Source: Zwartia panacis (lineage in GTDB: Bacteria; Pseudomonadota; Gammaproteobacteria; Burkholderiales; Burkholderiaceae_B). From it: a stretch of DNA of 64,000 nt. The translations under genes were made by a program, and so were the position numbers. Positions 44,788 to 55,455 of this stretch are shown piece by piece. The notes beneath the pieces were generated by a model. That model was not told where the DNA came from, searched no databases, and worked only from the letters and a program-made list of their open reading frames with translations. The stretch spans positions 248,001 to 312,000 of the forward strand of contig NZ_JAUHHF010000003.1 in the NCBI RefSeq assembly GCF_030410395.1. Reading direction: 5' to 3'. Position 1 is the stretch's first letter; the number at the start of each line of letters is the position of its first letter.

Positions 44788-45990
44788 ATGCGCTCCAAAC
44801 TCGCCGCGATGGGACTCCCGGGCTGGCTCATTTTGATGGGCGCCCTCACCGCGATCGGCCCGCTCTCAATCGATATGTATTTGCCCGCTTTCCCAGCGAT
44901 TGCGAGTGGACTCGGTGCGCAAAGTAGCGAGGTCGAGCGTACGCTGGCAGCCTATTTATCGGGAATGGCTTGCGCGCAGTTGATATATGGGCCCCTGGCC
45001 GATCGTTTTGGACGCAAACCACCCCTGTATGGCGCACTGATTCTGTACATCATCGCATCGGCAGGATGCGCGCTGGCGACGAGTGTCGAAGTGCTGACCA
45101 TCTGCCGTATCTTCCAGGCTATGGGGGGCGCAGCAGGCATGGTGATTCCGCGAGCGGTCGTGCGGGACCATTACAGCACCCAGGAAGCCGCGAGAGCCCT
45201 GTCCATGCTGATGCTGATTATGGGAATCGCCCCGATTCTGGCTCCCGTGGTGGGTGCGCAGATTCTCGCCTGGGTCGGCTGGCGCGGGATTTTTGTGACG
45301 ATCACACTTTGCGGCATCGCGCTCCTATGGACTTTATCAAAAGTCATGGTTGAGACGCTTGCGCCTGAAAAACAGATCAAACTGAGTTGGGGCAATATAT
45401 TTAGAACCTATGGGGGCTTGCTTTTGCATCGGCGCTTTATGGCTTTTGCCCTATCGGGCGGCTTGGCCTCAGCCACGATGTTTAGCTATATCGTAGGTTC
45501 CCCGCGCCTGTTCATCGAACACTTTGGCGTGTCTCCGCAGACATATGGCCTGTTGTTCGGGATGAACGCAGCGAGCCTGATTGTGGGATCCCAGGTCTGC
45601 GCCCGACTGCTCAAACATCACAGCCCCATGAAAATACTCCCCTGGGCGCTCGGGGGGATGATGACAGCAGGCCTCGTTGCCCTCCTCTTTGCCCTAACCC
45701 GTCTTGCGAGCTTGCAGTCAGTCATGGGTTGCATGCTCGTTTTCATGTTTTGCTATGGGTTTGTCGGGCCCAATTCCGCAGCGCTGGCGCTTTCTGACCA
45801 GGGTCATCAGCTCGGATCGGCCTCAGCCCTGATGGGCACAATCTCCATTTCCTGCGGCGCACTGGCCGGACTGTTGGTCAGCCTCATGCAAATGCCGGGC
45901 CCCATGCCCTTGGCGCTGAGCATGGCGGGCTGCACGACGTTGGCCTGTCTGTCAGGGGCGCTGGCACGACGGGCGAGGCACTCGGTTTGA
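44788..45990 (+). CDS. Bcr/CflA-type drug exporter of the MFS
   Basis: 400 residues with twelve predicted helices. Family marks are GPLSIDMYLPAFPAI in helix 1, the loop motif GPLADRFGRKPPLYG after helix 2, and RAVVRDHYS in helix 5 (motif C region). Proteins of this group expel bicyclomycin, sulfonamides or other small molecules by proton antiport. The stop overlaps the -35 region of the rpmB promoter. Confidence 0.92.
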   Translation: MRSKLAAMGLPGWLILMGALTAIGPLSIDMYLPAFPAIASGLGAQSSEVERTLAAYLSGMACAQLIYGPLADRFGRKPPLYGALILYIIASAGCALATSVEVLTICRIFQAMGGAAGMVIPRAVVRDHYSTQEAARALSMLMLIMGIAPILAPVVGAQILAWVGWRGIFVTITLCGIALLWTLSKVMVETLAPEKQIKLSWGNIFRTYGGLLLHRRFMAFALSGGLASATMFSYIVGSPRLFIEHFGVSPQTYGLLFGMNAASLIVGSQVCARLLKHHSPMKILPWALGGMMTAGLVALLFALTRLASLQSVMGCMLVFMFCYGFVGPNSAALALSDQGHQLGSASALMGTISISCGALAGLLVSLMQMPGPMPLALSMAGCTTLACLSGALARRARHSV

Positions 45991-46016
45991 TTAAATCCTT
46001 GATTTCGTATTAGAAT
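45987..46016 (+). promoter_or_regulatory. Promoter of rpmB-rpmG
   Basis: TTGATT (-35) and TAGAAT (-10) are 18 bases apart, 47 bases before the rpmB ATG. The -35 box includes the stop codon of the exporter gene. Confidence 0.5.
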
Positions 46017-46062
46017 GTCAGACTTGATGTGAAAATCTGAACAAACATAAATAGGTGTAACC

Positions 46063-46299
46063 ATGGCACGTGTATGCCAAGTGACTGGAAAAAAGCCCAT
46101 GGTGGGCAACAATGTTTCTCACGCAAACAACAAAACAAAGCGTCGTTTTCTGCCTAACTTGCAGTCACGCCGTTTCTGGGTTGAGAGCGAAAACCGTTGG
46201 GTACGTCTGCGCGTATCCACCAACGCCCTGCGCACGATCGACAAGAATGGCATCGATGCCGTCTTGGCTGACCTGCGTGCACGCGGCGAAGTCGCCTAA
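46063..46299 (+). CDS. rpmB: 50S ribosomal protein L28
   Basis: 78 residues, normal length. It opens with [20 protein letters not shown], the standard bL28 start, and continues with [20 protein letters not shown]. It is a component of the large ribosomal subunit, followed after 20 bases by rpmG with a GGAG sequence between. Confidence 0.98.
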   Translation: MARVCQVTGKKPMVGNNVSHANNKTKRRFLPNLQSRRFWVESENRWVRLRVSTNALRTIDKNGIDAVLADLRARGEVA

Positions 46300-46319
46300 C
46301 CCGACTAAAGGAGCCCGAC

Positions 46320-46487
46320 ATGGCAAAAGGTACACGCGAAAAAATCAAACTCGAGTCCAGCGCTGGAACGGGTCACTTCTACACCACGACCAAAAACAAG
46401 CGCAACATGCCCGAGAAAATGCTGATCAAGAAATTTGATCCAGTCGCTCGCAAGCACGTTGACTACAAAGAAACAAAACTTAAGTAA
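46320..46487 (+). CDS. rpmG: 50S ribosomal protein L33
   Basis: 55 residues, translated directly from the sequence. It begins [18 protein letters not shown] and ends [11 protein letters not shown], typical bL33. This copy lacks the CxxC pairs and so is the zinc-free form. AAGGAG lies ten bases ahead of the ATG. Co-transcribed with rpmB. Confidence 0.97.
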   Translation: MAKGTREKIKLESSAGTGHFYTTTKNKRNMPEKMLIKKFDPVARKHVDYKETKLK

Positions 46488-46571
46488 TCACTTAAGTCAT
46501 CAACTTGGTTCGGGGCTGCGTCGTTCAGATCGACTTCAGTCACTCCTAGCCCCGATCTCAGTGTCAAACTC

Positions 46572-46602
46572 ACAGCCTCGCTTCGCGGGGCTGTTTGTTT
46601 TT
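46572..46602 (+). terminator. Terminator after rpmB-rpmG
   Basis: A 10-bp GC-rich stem (ACAGCCTCGC / GCGGGGCTGT, one G-U pair) with a TTC loop is followed by TTGTTTTTC, 84 bases after the rpmG stop. Confidence 0.8.
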
Positions 46603-46640
46603 CAACGTTCAAGTCTCAGCGCTTCGCCCCCAGTACGACC

Positions 46641-46646
46641 TATAAT
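46641..46646 (+). promoter_or_regulatory. -10 box upstream of leuS
   Basis: A perfect TATAAT lies 49 bases before the leuS ATG and after the rpmG terminator. No convincing -35 box was found at the right distance. Confidence 0.4.
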
Positions 46647-46695
46647 GTCAGACTGATTCGGCGCATCGTCGCCCCCACCTTTTTTGGCTGTCGCA

Positions 46696-49356
46696 ATGCA
46701 GGAACGCTACCTACCCACTGTTGTTGAAAAACTGGCCCATGCAAACTGGGATGCCCGTGACGCATATCGTGTAACTGAAGGTGCGCTCAACGCCTCCGGA
46801 CAACCCAAACCAAAGTTCTATGCGTGTTCGATGCTGCCCTACCCAAGCGGTAAACTGCACATGGGGCATGTACGCAACTACACCATCAACGACATGATGG
46901 CACGGCAGCTGCGCATGCGCGGCTATAACGTGCTGATGCCCATGGGCTGGGATGCGTTTGGCATGCCTGCCGAAAATGCAGCGATCAAGTCCAAGGTACC
47001 ACCCGCAAAATGGACCTACGACAACATCGCCTACATGAAAAAACAAATGAAGGCGATGGGGCTAGCCATCGACTGGTCACGTGAAATGTGCGCCTGCGAT
47101 CCCGCCTACTACAAATGGAACCAGTGGCTGTTTCTCAAGATGCTGGACAAGGGCATCGCCTATCGCAAAACGCAAGTCGTCAACTGGGACCCTGTTGACA
47201 ATACCGTGCTGGCTAACGAACAAGTCGTGGACGGACGCGGATGGAGATCGGGCGCTTTAGTCGAAAAGCGTGAAATTCCTGGCTATTACCTGCGGATCAC
47301 CGATTACGCGAGTGAGCTCCTCGAACAAGTCCAAAACGGTCTTGAGGGTTGGCCGGATCGTGTGCGCGCGATGCAGGAAAACTGGATTGGAAAAAGCGAG
47401 GGCGTGCGCTTTGCTTTCCCCCACACCATCAAAGACAGCAAGGGTGAGCTCATTCAGGACGGACGCATGTACGTCTTCACCACCCGTGCAGACACCGTCA
47501 TGGGTGTCACATTCTGCGCAGTGGCTCCAGAGCATCCCATCGCCCAACACGCTGCGCAATCCAATCCTGCTTTGGCTGCGTTTATTGAACAATGCAAACA
47601 AGGCGGCACCACAGAAGCCGAATTGGCGACCCGAGAAAAAGAAGGCCTGGATACAGGTCTGTTCGTCACCCACCCACTGACTGGGCAAGCCATCCCTGTT
47701 TGGGTCGGCAACTACGTCTTGATGAGCTATGGTGATGGTGCGGTCATGGGCGTACCTGCGCATGACGAACGCGACTTTGCCTTTGCCAACAAATATGGCA
47801 TTGCGATTAAACAAGTCGTTCAAGTCGGGGACAAACCCTTTGATGACAAGGTCTGGCACGAATCATATGCCGACAAGCAAACGGGCCGTTTGATTCAATC
47901 TGGCAAATACGATGGCTTGAGCTTCACACAAGCCATCGAAGCCATTGCCACTGAATTGGAATCTCTCGGTCTGGGTCAGCGTCAGACTACATGGCGTCTG
48001 CGCGACTGGGGCATCTCGCGCCAGCGCTATTGGGGCACTCCCATCCCGATCATCCACTGCGATGCTTGCGGCGCGGTCCCAGTGCCAGAAAAAGACCTGC
48101 CTGTCGTCTTGCCCGAAGATTTGATTCCTGACGGCAGCGGTAACCCGCTTGCCAAACACGCTGCCTTTTTGCAGTGCAAGTGTCCAAGCTGTGGCAAAGA
48201 TGCGCGACGTGAAACCGACACAATGGATACCTTTGTCGACTCGTCCTGGTATTTCATGCGCTACACCTCCCCCGGTAACGACCATGCCATGGTCGATGCG
48301 CGCAACGACTACTGGATGCCGATGGATCAGTACATCGGTGGGATCGAGCACGCAGTCATGCACTTGCTGTATGCCCGCTTCTGGACTCGCGTGATGCGCG
48401 ATCTGGGCCTAGTCAAGTTCGACGAGCCCTTTACCAAACTGCTTTGCCAGGGCATGGTCCTGAATCACATCTACTCTGCCAAAAATGCCAAAGGCGGGAT
48501 CGAGTATTTCTGGCCTGAAGAAGTTGAAAACACGTATGACGCCAAAGGCGCCATCACGGGTGCCCGGCTCAAAAGCGATGGACGCGAAATCACCTACGGT
48601 GGTGTCGGTACGATGTCCAAGTCGAAAAACAATGGTGTCGACCCCCAATCGCTAATCGACACCCAGGGTGCTGATACTGCTCGCCTTTTTGTCATGTTCA
48701 CGAGCCCGCCCGAGCAAACGCTCGAATGGTCGGACTCCGGCGTTGAGGGCTCCAACCGCTTTTTACGCAGGCTGTGGTCGTTATGCGTGCAAAAAAAGGA
48801 CCTCGTCGAAGCAGGCTTGAAAGCAAAGATTTCAGACTGGACCGATGCGCCTAAAGAGGTCAAGCAACTGCGTTTCGAGATTCACGCATTGCTTAAGCAA
48901 GCGGATTACGACTACCAGCGTATTCAGTACAACACCGTGGTGTCGGCTTGCATGAAAATGCTCAACGCCATTGACGACGCTCAGCTTGGCGACTCGAAAT
49001 TCGCACAAGGCGCGACGGCTGAGACAATCGGTATTTTGCTCAGAGTCCTTTACCCGGTCGTCCCGCACATCACGTGGCAACTGTGGGCAGAACTCGGCTA
49101 TGACAAGCCCTATGGAGATCTGTTGGACGCACCTTGGCCGACAGTTGATGAGTCCGCACTCATCACTGACAAGGTCGAATTGGTCTTGCAAGTCAACGGC
49201 AAACTTCGCGGCAGTCTGAGTGTTGCCCGCGAAGCGACACGCGAACAGATTGAACAGCTTGCTACTAACCACGAGGCTGTTGCGCGCAATCTGGAGGGGC
49301 GTCCTCCAAAACGTGTCATCGTGGTGCCTGGCAAACTCGTCAACGTTGTTGGATAA
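46696..49356 (+). CDS. leuS: Leucyl-tRNA synthetase
   Basis: 886 residues from ATG 46696 ([11 protein letters not shown]), the usual opening in betaproteobacteria as remembered; an in-frame TTG four codons earlier is less likely. It charges tRNA-Leu. The HIGH-type motif is [14 protein letters not shown] and the KMSKS-type motif [12 protein letters not shown]. The editing domain holds [19 protein letters not shown] and [16 protein letters not shown] zinc-like module has paired CxxC (HCDACG, CKCPSCG). It is the first gene of a run with lptE, holA and proA. Confidence 0.98.
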   Translation: MQERYLPTVVEKLAHANWDARDAYRVTEGALNASGQPKPKFYACSMLPYPSGKLHMGHVRNYTINDMMARQLRMRGYNVLMPMGWDAFGMPAENAAIKSKVPPAKWTYDNIAYMKKQMKAMGLAIDWSREMCACDPAYYKWNQWLFLKMLDKGIAYRKTQVVNWDPVDNTVLANEQVVDGRGWRSGALVEKREIPGYYLRITDYASELLEQVQNGLEGWPDRVRAMQENWIGKSEGVRFAFPHTIKDSKGELIQDGRMYVFTTRADTVMGVTFCAVAPEHPIAQHAAQSNPALAAFIEQCKQGGTTEAELATREKEGLDTGLFVTHPLTGQAIPVWVGNYVLMSYGDGAVMGVPAHDERDFAFANKYGIAIKQVVQVGDKPFDDKVWHESYADKQTGRLIQSGKYDGLSFTQAIEAIATELESLGLGQRQTTWRLRDWGISRQRYWGTPIPIIHCDACGAVPVPEKDLPVVLPEDLIPDGSGNPLAKHAAFLQCKCPSCGKDARRETDTMDTFVDSSWYFMRYTSPGNDHAMVDARNDYWMPMDQYIGGIEHAVMHLLYARFWTRVMRDLGLVKFDEPFTKLLCQGMVLNHIYSAKNAKGGIEYFWPEEVENTYDAKGAITGARLKSDGREITYGGVGTMSKSKNNGVDPQSLIDTQGADTARLFVMFTSPPEQTLEWSDSGVEGSNRFLRRLWSLCVQKKDLVEAGLKAKISDWTDAPKEVKQLRFEIHALLKQADYDYQRIQYNTVVSACMKMLNAIDDAQLGDSKFAQGATAETIGILLRVLYPVVPHITWQLWAELGYDKPYGDLLDAPWPTVDESALITDKVELVLQVNGKLRGSLSVAREATREQIEQLATNHEAVARNLEGRPPKRVIVVPGKLVNVVG

Positions 49357-49368
49357 CGGAAAATCTCA

Positions 49369-50070
49369 ATGAATCAGTCATTCGTGCGTGTGCGTTTGCT
49401 AGTGCTGGGGCTGATCGGCTTGTTACTGACAGGCTGCGGCTTCAAAATGCAAGGCGTTACACCCATGCCCTTTGATTCGCTCGCCATTACCATCCCCCAA
49501 AACTCTCAGTTTGGTGCGGATGTCCGGCGGGCCATCCGAGCGGCATCGCCGAACACCGTGATCATTGAGCCTTCTGTAACCAAGGATATCGCCTCTGATG
49601 AAATACCGGTTATCGATCCAAAAAACATTCCTCAAGCCCGACTGGAGCAAGTTTCCGATGTGCGTAATTCGCGCATCGTCTCTCTGAACGCGCAGGGCAA
49701 GCCCGAGGAGTTCGAGCTGACGTTGGTTTATACCTTCCGTCTGGTCAATGCCAAAAATCAAATCATCCTTCCTGATACTACCTTGTCCGCCGCTCGCTCC
49801 ATGCCTTTTGATGAACGTGTCGTTCAGGCGAAAGAAGGAGAAGCCGCCACATTATTCAAAGACATGCAGAAAAGTCTGGTCGCACGCATGATGCGACGAC
49901 TGACAGCACCCGATATTAAACAGCGCTGGGATGCACTGAATGCTTTGACAACTGCTGAACAGGAAAACATTGATGTGGCAGTGCCTGTTCAAGCGCCGAG
50001 CGTCATTCCTAGCCCTTGGCAAAATCCTTCCCTCACCCCGATTCCGATTCCGGTTAATCCGGGCGGCTAA
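49369..50070 (+). CDS. lptE: LPS-assembly lipoprotein LptE
   Basis: 233 residues. A lipoprotein signal with lipobox LLTGC is followed by GFKMQGVTPMPFDSLAITIP, typical of LptE (RlpB). It plugs the LptD barrel that inserts lipopolysaccharide into the outer membrane. The C-terminal 40 residues are a Pro-rich tail (VPVQAPSVIPSPWQNP). It lies 12 bases after leuS and 14 before holA. Confidence 0.93.
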   Translation: MNQSFVRVRLLVLGLIGLLLTGCGFKMQGVTPMPFDSLAITIPQNSQFGADVRRAIRAASPNTVIIEPSVTKDIASDEIPVIDPKNIPQARLEQVSDVRNSRIVSLNAQGKPEEFELTLVYTFRLVNAKNQIILPDTTLSAARSMPFDERVVQAKEGEAATLFKDMQKSLVARMMRRLTAPDIKQRWDALNALTTAEQENIDVAVPVQAPSVIPSPWQNPSLTPIPIPVNPGG

Positions 50071-50084
50071 AAGCAGGTCACTTA

Positions 50085-51122
50085 GTGGATGCACAGCGCC
50101 TGATCAATGAACTCAGCCGACCAGGTGCAAGCCTGGCGGCTTTGTACGTGATCACGGGTGACGATCCGCTACTGACGATCGAAGCCACAGACGCCTTGCG
50201 TGGAATCGCCCGTGGAGCTGGTTTTCTGGAGCGCAATGCGTTTTTGATGGATGCGCGCAGCGATTGGAGCGCATTGGGAATGGCTAGCCAGAGTGGATCG
50301 CTATTTGGTGACAAACAGCTTGTTGAAATTTCACTACCCACAGGCAAACCCGGCAAAACCGGGGCGGATGCACTCATCGCCTTAGCCAAACGCTGTGCCG
50401 GACAATTCGCCGAGGATGTCCTGACGATTATCTCGCTTCCCAGACTCGACAAAGCCACACGCGAAGGCAAATGGGCCAGCGCCCTGCAGTCTTCAGGCAA
50501 ATTCATCGACATTCCCAGCGTTGAACGTCATCAGCTGCCTCGCTGGATCGCAGAGCGACTCGCGCGGCAATCCCAGGAGACTGATGCCGAAACATTGCAA
50601 TGGCTGGCCGACAAAGTCGAGGGCAATCTTTTAGCGGCCCACCAGGAAATCCTCAAGTTAGGCTTGCTGTTCGAGCCAGGCAAACTCCAGGCTCAAGACA
50701 TCGAACAATCCGTCATGAATGTCGCGCGCTACGACGTCTTTGGTTTGCGCGACGCCATGCTCGCGGGAGATGTTCCCCGAATGATTCGCATCATGGATGG
50801 ACTCAAAGCGGAGGGTGAAGCTTTGCCGCTGGTGCTCTGGGCAGTTGGTGAGGAAATACGGACACTCGCGCGGATTTCGGAGGCTGTGACTGGCGGACAG
50901 GATTTGTCTAGCGTGCTACGCTCACATCGTGTTTTCGGATCGCGAGAGCCGCTGGTGAGAAAAGCGTTATCACGTGTATCACCGCGCAGCTGGCCTGCCG
51001 CAGTCCAGCATGCCCACGAAGTCGATCGCCTGATCAAGGGACTGCATGTTTCCGGACGCTTGCACGACCCCTGGGAAGAAATGAATCGTCTTGCGATGCG
51101 CATCGCCTTTAAACCGACTTAA
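50085..51122 (+). CDS. holA: DNA polymerase III delta subunit
   Basis: 345 residues. The subunit opens the sliding clamp as part of the clamp loader. Family blocks are [23 protein letters not shown] at the start (only the first part is quoted as motif: [10 protein letters not shown]), FGDKQLVEI, and [18 protein letters not shown] in the lid region. The start is GTG, with AGGT nearby; no other start fits. It sits in the conserved order leuS-lptE-holA-proA. Confidence 0.95.
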   Translation: MDAQRLINELSRPGASLAALYVITGDDPLLTIEATDALRGIARGAGFLERNAFLMDARSDWSALGMASQSGSLFGDKQLVEISLPTGKPGKTGADALIALAKRCAGQFAEDVLTIISLPRLDKATREGKWASALQSSGKFIDIPSVERHQLPRWIAERLARQSQETDAETLQWLADKVEGNLLAAHQEILKLGLLFEPGKLQAQDIEQSVMNVARYDVFGLRDAMLAGDVPRMIRIMDGLKAEGEALPLVLWAVGEEIRTLARISEAVTGGQDLSSVLRSHRVFGSREPLVRKALSRVSPRSWPAAVQHAHEVDRLIKGLHVSGRLHDPWEEMNRLAMRIAFKPT

Positions 51123-51126
51123 CTCT

Positions 51127-52389
51127 ATGAACAACACTATTCTTGACGCGATTGAGCAAACAGGACGACAGGCACGCCAAGCCTCGCGCCTGATGATGCG
51201 AGCGAGCAGCGCGCAAAAAGCCCATGCGCTCAATGCGATGGCTGACGCGCTAACCTCGCAGCGCGCGGCACTCAAAGCAGCCAACCTTCTTGATGTCCAA
51301 GCCGCACAAAACCGTTCACTCGAAGCCGCGTTGCTTGACAGACTGACCCTCTCGGATCGCAGCATTGACCTGATGATCGAAGGCCTGCGTCAAATCGCGG
51401 CGATGCCCGATCCAGTAGGCGAACTGACTGCCACCAAAATCAGACCGAATGGCATGCAAGTCGCACAGATGCGTGTGCCACTCGGTGTGATCGGGATTAT
51501 TTATGAGTCCAGGCCTAACGTCACGATCGATGCGGCCGCTCTTTGTCTGAAGTCTGGCAATGCGGCAATCTTGCGAGGCGGCAGTGAAGCCCTGCACTCC
51601 AATCTGGCGCTCGGCAAAATTGTCCGCCACGGACTTCAAATCGCAGGCCTGCCTGAGCTGGCCGTTCAAGTGATCGACACCCCTGACCGTGCCGCTGTCG
51701 GCGCACTGATTACGATGACTGACTACGTCGATGTCATCATTCCACGCGGTGGCAAAAGTCTGATTAAACGACTGGCCGAGGAAGCGCGCGTTCCCATGAT
51801 CAAGCACCTCGATGGAAACTGCCATGTGTACGTGGACGAATTCGCAGACTTGAAAAAAGCTTCCGACATCGCTTTTAACGCCAAAACATATCGATACGGC
51901 GTCTGTGGCGCGATGGAAACACTACTGGTGCACCAAGCCGTCGCCACCACCTTGCTTCCAGAACTCGCGCGCAGATTCATCACCCACGGAGTAGAACTGA
52001 GGGGGTGTGCACGCACACAAGCGCTCGTAACTCAGGCGCTGGCCGCGACAGATGAGGACTGGGCCACCGAATATCTTGGTCCGATTTTGGCCATTCGTAT
52101 TGTGGATTCAATCGCTCAAGCCATTGAACACATCGAACGATGGGGTTCCGGGCATACCGAGTCTATCGTCACCACCAATATCTCTCGCGCACAGCAGTTT
52201 CAGCGCGAGGTCGATTCAAGTTCGGTTTATGTCAATTTGCCGACCTGCTTCGCAGATGGTTTCGAGTACGGTCTGGGTGCCGAAATTGGCATATCAACGA
52301 ATCGTCTTCATGCACGCGGTCCTGTCGGACTCGAAGGACTCACCACGCTCAAGTGGGTACTGCATGGAGACGGTCAAACACGCGGATAA
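51127..52389 (+). CDS. proA: Gamma-glutamyl phosphate reductase
   Basis: 420 residues from ATG 51127, four bases after holA. It reduces gamma-glutamyl phosphate to glutamate semialdehyde in proline synthesis. The nucleophile is Cys in [11 protein letters not shown]. Other blocks are [32 protein letters not shown] and [11 protein letters not shown]. The Shine-Dalgarno sequence is poor, so translation may be coupled to holA. Confidence 0.97.
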   Translation: MNNTILDAIEQTGRQARQASRLMMRASSAQKAHALNAMADALTSQRAALKAANLLDVQAAQNRSLEAALLDRLTLSDRSIDLMIEGLRQIAAMPDPVGELTATKIRPNGMQVAQMRVPLGVIGIIYESRPNVTIDAAALCLKSGNAAILRGGSEALHSNLALGKIVRHGLQIAGLPELAVQVIDTPDRAAVGALITMTDYVDVIIPRGGKSLIKRLAEEARVPMIKHLDGNCHVYVDEFADLKKASDIAFNAKTYRYGVCGAMETLLVHQAVATTLLPELARRFITHGVELRGCARTQALVTQALAATDEDWATEYLGPILAIRIVDSIAQAIEHIERWGSGHTESIVTTNISRAQQFQREVDSSSVYVNLPTCFADGFEYGLGAEIGISTNRLHARGPVGLEGLTTLKWVLHGDGQTRG

Positions 52390-52396
52390 CACCAAC

Positions 52397-52825
52397 ATGC
52401 TGATGCTCTGGGTCAAAACACTTCATATCGTACTGATCGCTTCCTGGTTTGCGGGTTTGTTTTATTTGCCCCGCATTTTCGTCAACATGGCGCAGCAATC
52501 CGATCCAGCGATACTCGCCGTTCTGGATGGCATGGCCAAACGACTCTATCGATTCATGACGATTCTTGCTGTGCCCGCAGTGCTGTTGGGGATCTGGCTG
52601 TATCTGGGATTTGGGATTGGACTGGGACCCGGCAACGGCTGGATGCATGCCAAGCTTGTGCTGGTCTTAGCCGCACTTGGATATCACTATAGCTGCGGCG
52701 TGTTGCTGCGCAAATTCGAACAGGGTGCGAATCGTCATTCGCACGTTTTTTACCGATGGTTCAATGAAGCGCCAGTTCTGATACTGACCGCTGCGACGGC
52801 GCTTGTCGTCATCAAGCCTTTTTAA
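52397..52825 (+). CDS. HemJ/CopD-like four-helix membrane protein
   Basis: 142 residues from ATG 52397. Four hydrophobic helices are visible. The conserved points of the HemJ (UPF0093) family are His in VKTLHIVLIASWFAGLFYLP and Lys in WMHAKLVLVL. HemJ is a haem-binding protoporphyrinogen IX oxidase of the inner membrane. The protein is short for that family and could also be a CopD-like relative, so the assignment is tentative. It lies seven bases after proA and nine before the methyltransferase gene. Confidence 0.8.
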   Translation: MLMLWVKTLHIVLIASWFAGLFYLPRIFVNMAQQSDPAILAVLDGMAKRLYRFMTILAVPAVLLGIWLYLGFGIGLGPGNGWMHAKLVLVLAALGYHYSCGVLLRKFEQGANRHSHVFYRWFNEAPVLILTAATALVVIKPF

Positions 52826-52834
52826 TGAGACTCC

Positions 52835-54418
52835 ATGTCTGACCAGGACACTACTCGCAAGACCCTCACCCTTAAAAAAGGTGTTGAGACATCCTCTGAA
52901 GCGCCAAGCGATCGACCACGCGTCCGTATTGGTGCCCGCGCACGCCAGGTCGCTCAACAAAAAATCGCCAAAGACAAAACTGCGCGCATCAAGGGCGAGG
53001 CTCCTTCAAAAACCTCCGAGCGAAAGACCCCCAGGTCTGCAAATCGGGATTTCGAACCCAGAAACACTGCGCCACGCCATTCATCGGCAAGGGGCTCGAG
53101 TCGCAGCGCGGCTTTGCGAAGCGGGCCAAACGAGTTTAGAGATCCCGGGGAACGCGCGCGACCTTTGTCTGAACGTACGCCACGAAGCTCGAACCCCAAA
53201 GCCTTGCCTCAGGAACCTGTCACGGCTCGCAGCACGATTGTGAGTCCAACGACTGAAATTTTTCAGATTTTCGCGCCCTGCCCGCTTGGACTCGAAGAGG
53301 CTCTGGGCGCTGAGCTCAGCGCGCTTGGTTATGAACAAGTGCAAACAACGCGCGCAGGTTGTCATTTTGTCGCAGACTGGTGGGGCATTCAGCGCGCCAA
53401 TCTTTACTCAAGATTAGCCACGCGTATTTTGGTGCGCGTCGGCCAGGCGCCTGTCCAGCACGAAGACGATATTCTCGAGCTGGCTCAAAGTATCGGTTGG
53501 GAACGCTGGTTTGGCGCTGAACACACGTTGCGTGTCGATACCTCTGCCATCAAAAGCCCGATGCAAAGCCTGCAGTACTGCAACTTGCGTGCGAAAGACG
53601 GCATTTGTGACCGCCTGAGGGATCTCGAAGGCGAGCGCCCGTCCATCGACACTGTCCGCCCTGACGCACGCGTCCATCTATTTTTATCTCAAGATACCGC
53701 CACGATGTACCTCGATACCTCGGGCGAGTCGTTATTCAAACGCGGTTGGCGTCTGGACAAAGGCGATGCGCCTCTGCGGGAAAACCTGGCAGCGGGTCTA
53801 TTAGCCCTCTCAGGCTGGGATCCACAGGCAGCATTGCTAGACCCTTTTTGCGGCAGCGGTACCATCCTGATCGAAGCAGCTTGGATCGCTTTGGGTGTGC
53901 CCCCCGGAATCACGCGTCCTTTTGGCTTCGAACGACTCAGGGACCATCAGCCACGTCACTGGGAAGATCTCAAAGAAGATGCTCGCAGCCGAATCTTGCC
54001 CGAACTCGAAGCTCCCCTCGTGGGAATCGATGCCAATCCCGAAGCCATCGAAGCCGCGCAACGCAACGCCGAACGCGCGTTTCTGACCGAGGACACCATT
54101 CAGTTTGAATTGGGTGACGCGCGCGATGCGGTCGCGCCTGCTCCGACAGGCTGGATTTTGACGAATCCGCCCTATGGCGAGCGCCTCGACGAGGAAGATC
54201 TTGAGTTTTGGCGGGAATGGTCCGCCAACCTCAAGCGAGAGTTTGCGGGCTGGCAAGTCAATGTCATTACTTCGGATCTGGACCTGCCCAAACACCTTCG
54301 ACTCAAGGCAAACAGGCGTACGCCGATCTTTAATGGTGCACTGGATTGCAGGTTATTCAACTTTGAACTGGTGGAGAGCAGCTACAGAAATGTTGCTGCG
54401 ACACAACGAAAGGACTAG
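52835..54418 (+). CDS. rlmL: RlmL-like 23S rRNA guanine-N2 methyltransferase
   Basis: 527 residues. A long, low-complexity, Arg/Ser/Lys-rich N-terminal extension (about 1-130) precedes the THUMP region (about 145-250) and an UPF0020 methyltransferase domain with LLDPFCGSGTILIEAAWIA and the catalytic NPPYGERL. It corresponds to the N-terminal half of E. coli RlmL (G2445 methylation); the second RlmK-like half is absent. The disordered extension is unusual and may aid rRNA contact. Confidence 0.9.
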   Translation: MSDQDTTRKTLTLKKGVETSSEAPSDRPRVRIGARARQVAQQKIAKDKTARIKGEAPSKTSERKTPRSANRDFEPRNTAPRHSSARGSSRSAALRSGPNEFRDPGERARPLSERTPRSSNPKALPQEPVTARSTIVSPTTEIFQIFAPCPLGLEEALGAELSALGYEQVQTTRAGCHFVADWWGIQRANLYSRLATRILVRVGQAPVQHEDDILELAQSIGWERWFGAEHTLRVDTSAIKSPMQSLQYCNLRAKDGICDRLRDLEGERPSIDTVRPDARVHLFLSQDTATMYLDTSGESLFKRGWRLDKGDAPLRENLAAGLLALSGWDPQAALLDPFCGSGTILIEAAWIALGVPPGITRPFGFERLRDHQPRHWEDLKEDARSRILPELEAPLVGIDANPEAIEAAQRNAERAFLTEDTIQFELGDARDAVAPAPTGWILTNPPYGERLDEEDLEFWREWSANLKREFAGWQVNVITSDLDLPKHLRLKANRRTPIFNGALDCRLFNFELVESSYRNVAATQRKD

Positions 54419-54438
54419 GTTTTACCGTTTCCAGAATC

Positions 54439-54506
54439 TTTTAAGGGTTATCCCTTAAAAATGTTTGCTTAGTTTCGGGTTTTCCCTAATAATAGGGTTA
54501 TCCCTA
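54439..54506. promoter_or_regulatory. Three GGGTTWTCCC palindromes before a small gene
   Basis: Copy 1 is a 9-bp inverted repeat TTTTAAGGG-TTAT-CCCTTAAAA (54439-54460). Copy 2 is GGGTTTTCCC (54477-54486). Copy 3 is TAGGG-TTAT-CCCTA (54493-54506). Centres are 32 and 18 bp apart. They lie between the methyltransferase stop and the 58-residue gene at 54526, so they are probably binding sites of one regulator. The regulator was not identified. Confidence 0.6.
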
Positions 54507-54525
54507 ACAAACACTGGAAATCATC

Positions 54526-54702
54526 ATGAACCACAATACTTCTAACCGCCTGACTGACACCCTTGAGCGCGACTTGCTTGCCAAGGCCATGGAAAATCAG
54601 TTCCGCTTCCGCCCACTGCGCGCCGTCAGCAAATTCGTGCACGGTATCGCCTCTTTTACCGCTTCGGCTCGCGCCCATACCAACGCCCGCGATATGGTCT
54701 AA
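54526..54702 (+). CDS. Small basic protein of unknown function, 58 aa
   Basis: Translated directly: MNHNTSNRLTDTLERDL, then a helical stretch with FRFRPLRAVSKFVHG and an Ala/Thr-rich end. It has no membrane helix or cysteine; it is basic and probably helical. The ATG has TGGAAA eight bases ahead, and the frame ends just before the RDD gene's upstream region. Three palindromes directly upstream suggest that it is regulated, which supports it being real. A distant resemblance in size and charge to DUF1127-type small proteins is only an impression. Confidence 0.6.
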   Translation: MNHNTSNRLTDTLERDLLAKAMENQFRFRPLRAVSKFVHGIASFTASARAHTNARDMV

Positions 54703-54756
54703 GAAAGCCCCGAGGGTGCGCGGGATCACCCTCAAAAGTGCGGGATAATACGTTCC

Positions 54757-55365
54757 ATGAAACCCCGCACTGTTTTACCACCTGACGCGCAGGCCTCGAA
54801 ACAGGCCTCTCAGCCAATAGCTTCGCTGACAAACGCGCCAGCGCCGCCGCGATTGAGAAGATTTGCCTCGATGATGTACGAGGGAGTTCTTCTTTTCGCG
54901 GTTGTTTTTTTGGCCGGCTACCTCTTCGATACGCTTACGCAAAGCCGTCATGCCTTGATGCTGCGCGGCGGTCGTCAGGTCTGGCTCTTTATCGCGATCG
55001 GTGCTTATTTTCTGATTTGCTGGCGCCGTAGCGGCCAAACCCTCCCCATGAAAGCTTGGCATATCAGGGTAATGGGCACAGATGGACGCCCCGCCAAGAC
55101 CTGGCGTCTGCTCTTGCGATATGTCTACATGTGGATCTTACCCCTGCTCGGTGCGAGTCTGGTTTGGGCGGGCGCGCAGTTATCAGGCTGGAATGCCATG
55201 CTAATGCTGATCGTCGCTGCTCCTTTTCTGGTCTTTATTCCAACGTGGTTTACGGCTCAACAGCAGTTTCTGCATGATTTGCTGGCAGGCACCCGCCTGG
55301 TGAACGTTCAAACCGCGCCAAAACCCGCCTCACAAGCCACGATTCAGACTAGTAAAAACCCTTAG
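54757..55365 (+). CDS. RDD-family membrane protein
   Basis: 202 residues. A Pro/Ala-rich cytoplasmic start (about 1-35) leads to PPRLRRFASMMYEGVLL, the Arg-containing first RDD helix. Two further helices and QTLPMKAWHIRVMGTDGRP follow, then a late helix pair. RDD proteins are small integral membrane proteins, some linked to ion or compatible-solute transport; no exact function is known here. Confidence 0.88.
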   Translation: MKPRTVLPPDAQASKQASQPIASLTNAPAPPRLRRFASMMYEGVLLFAVVFLAGYLFDTLTQSRHALMLRGGRQVWLFIAIGAYFLICWRRSGQTLPMKAWHIRVMGTDGRPAKTWRLLLRYVYMWILPLLGASLVWAGAQLSGWNAMLMLIVAAPFLVFIPTWFTAQQQFLHDLLAGTRLVNVQTAPKPASQATIQTSKNP

Positions 55366-55455
55366 ATTAGTCATCTCGATGCATGTGGCTGTTGCGCCAA
55401 TTGCTTGGGTGAGCCATGCTAGCGGGCATTGCATAGATCACCCACCCGCTCAGGC

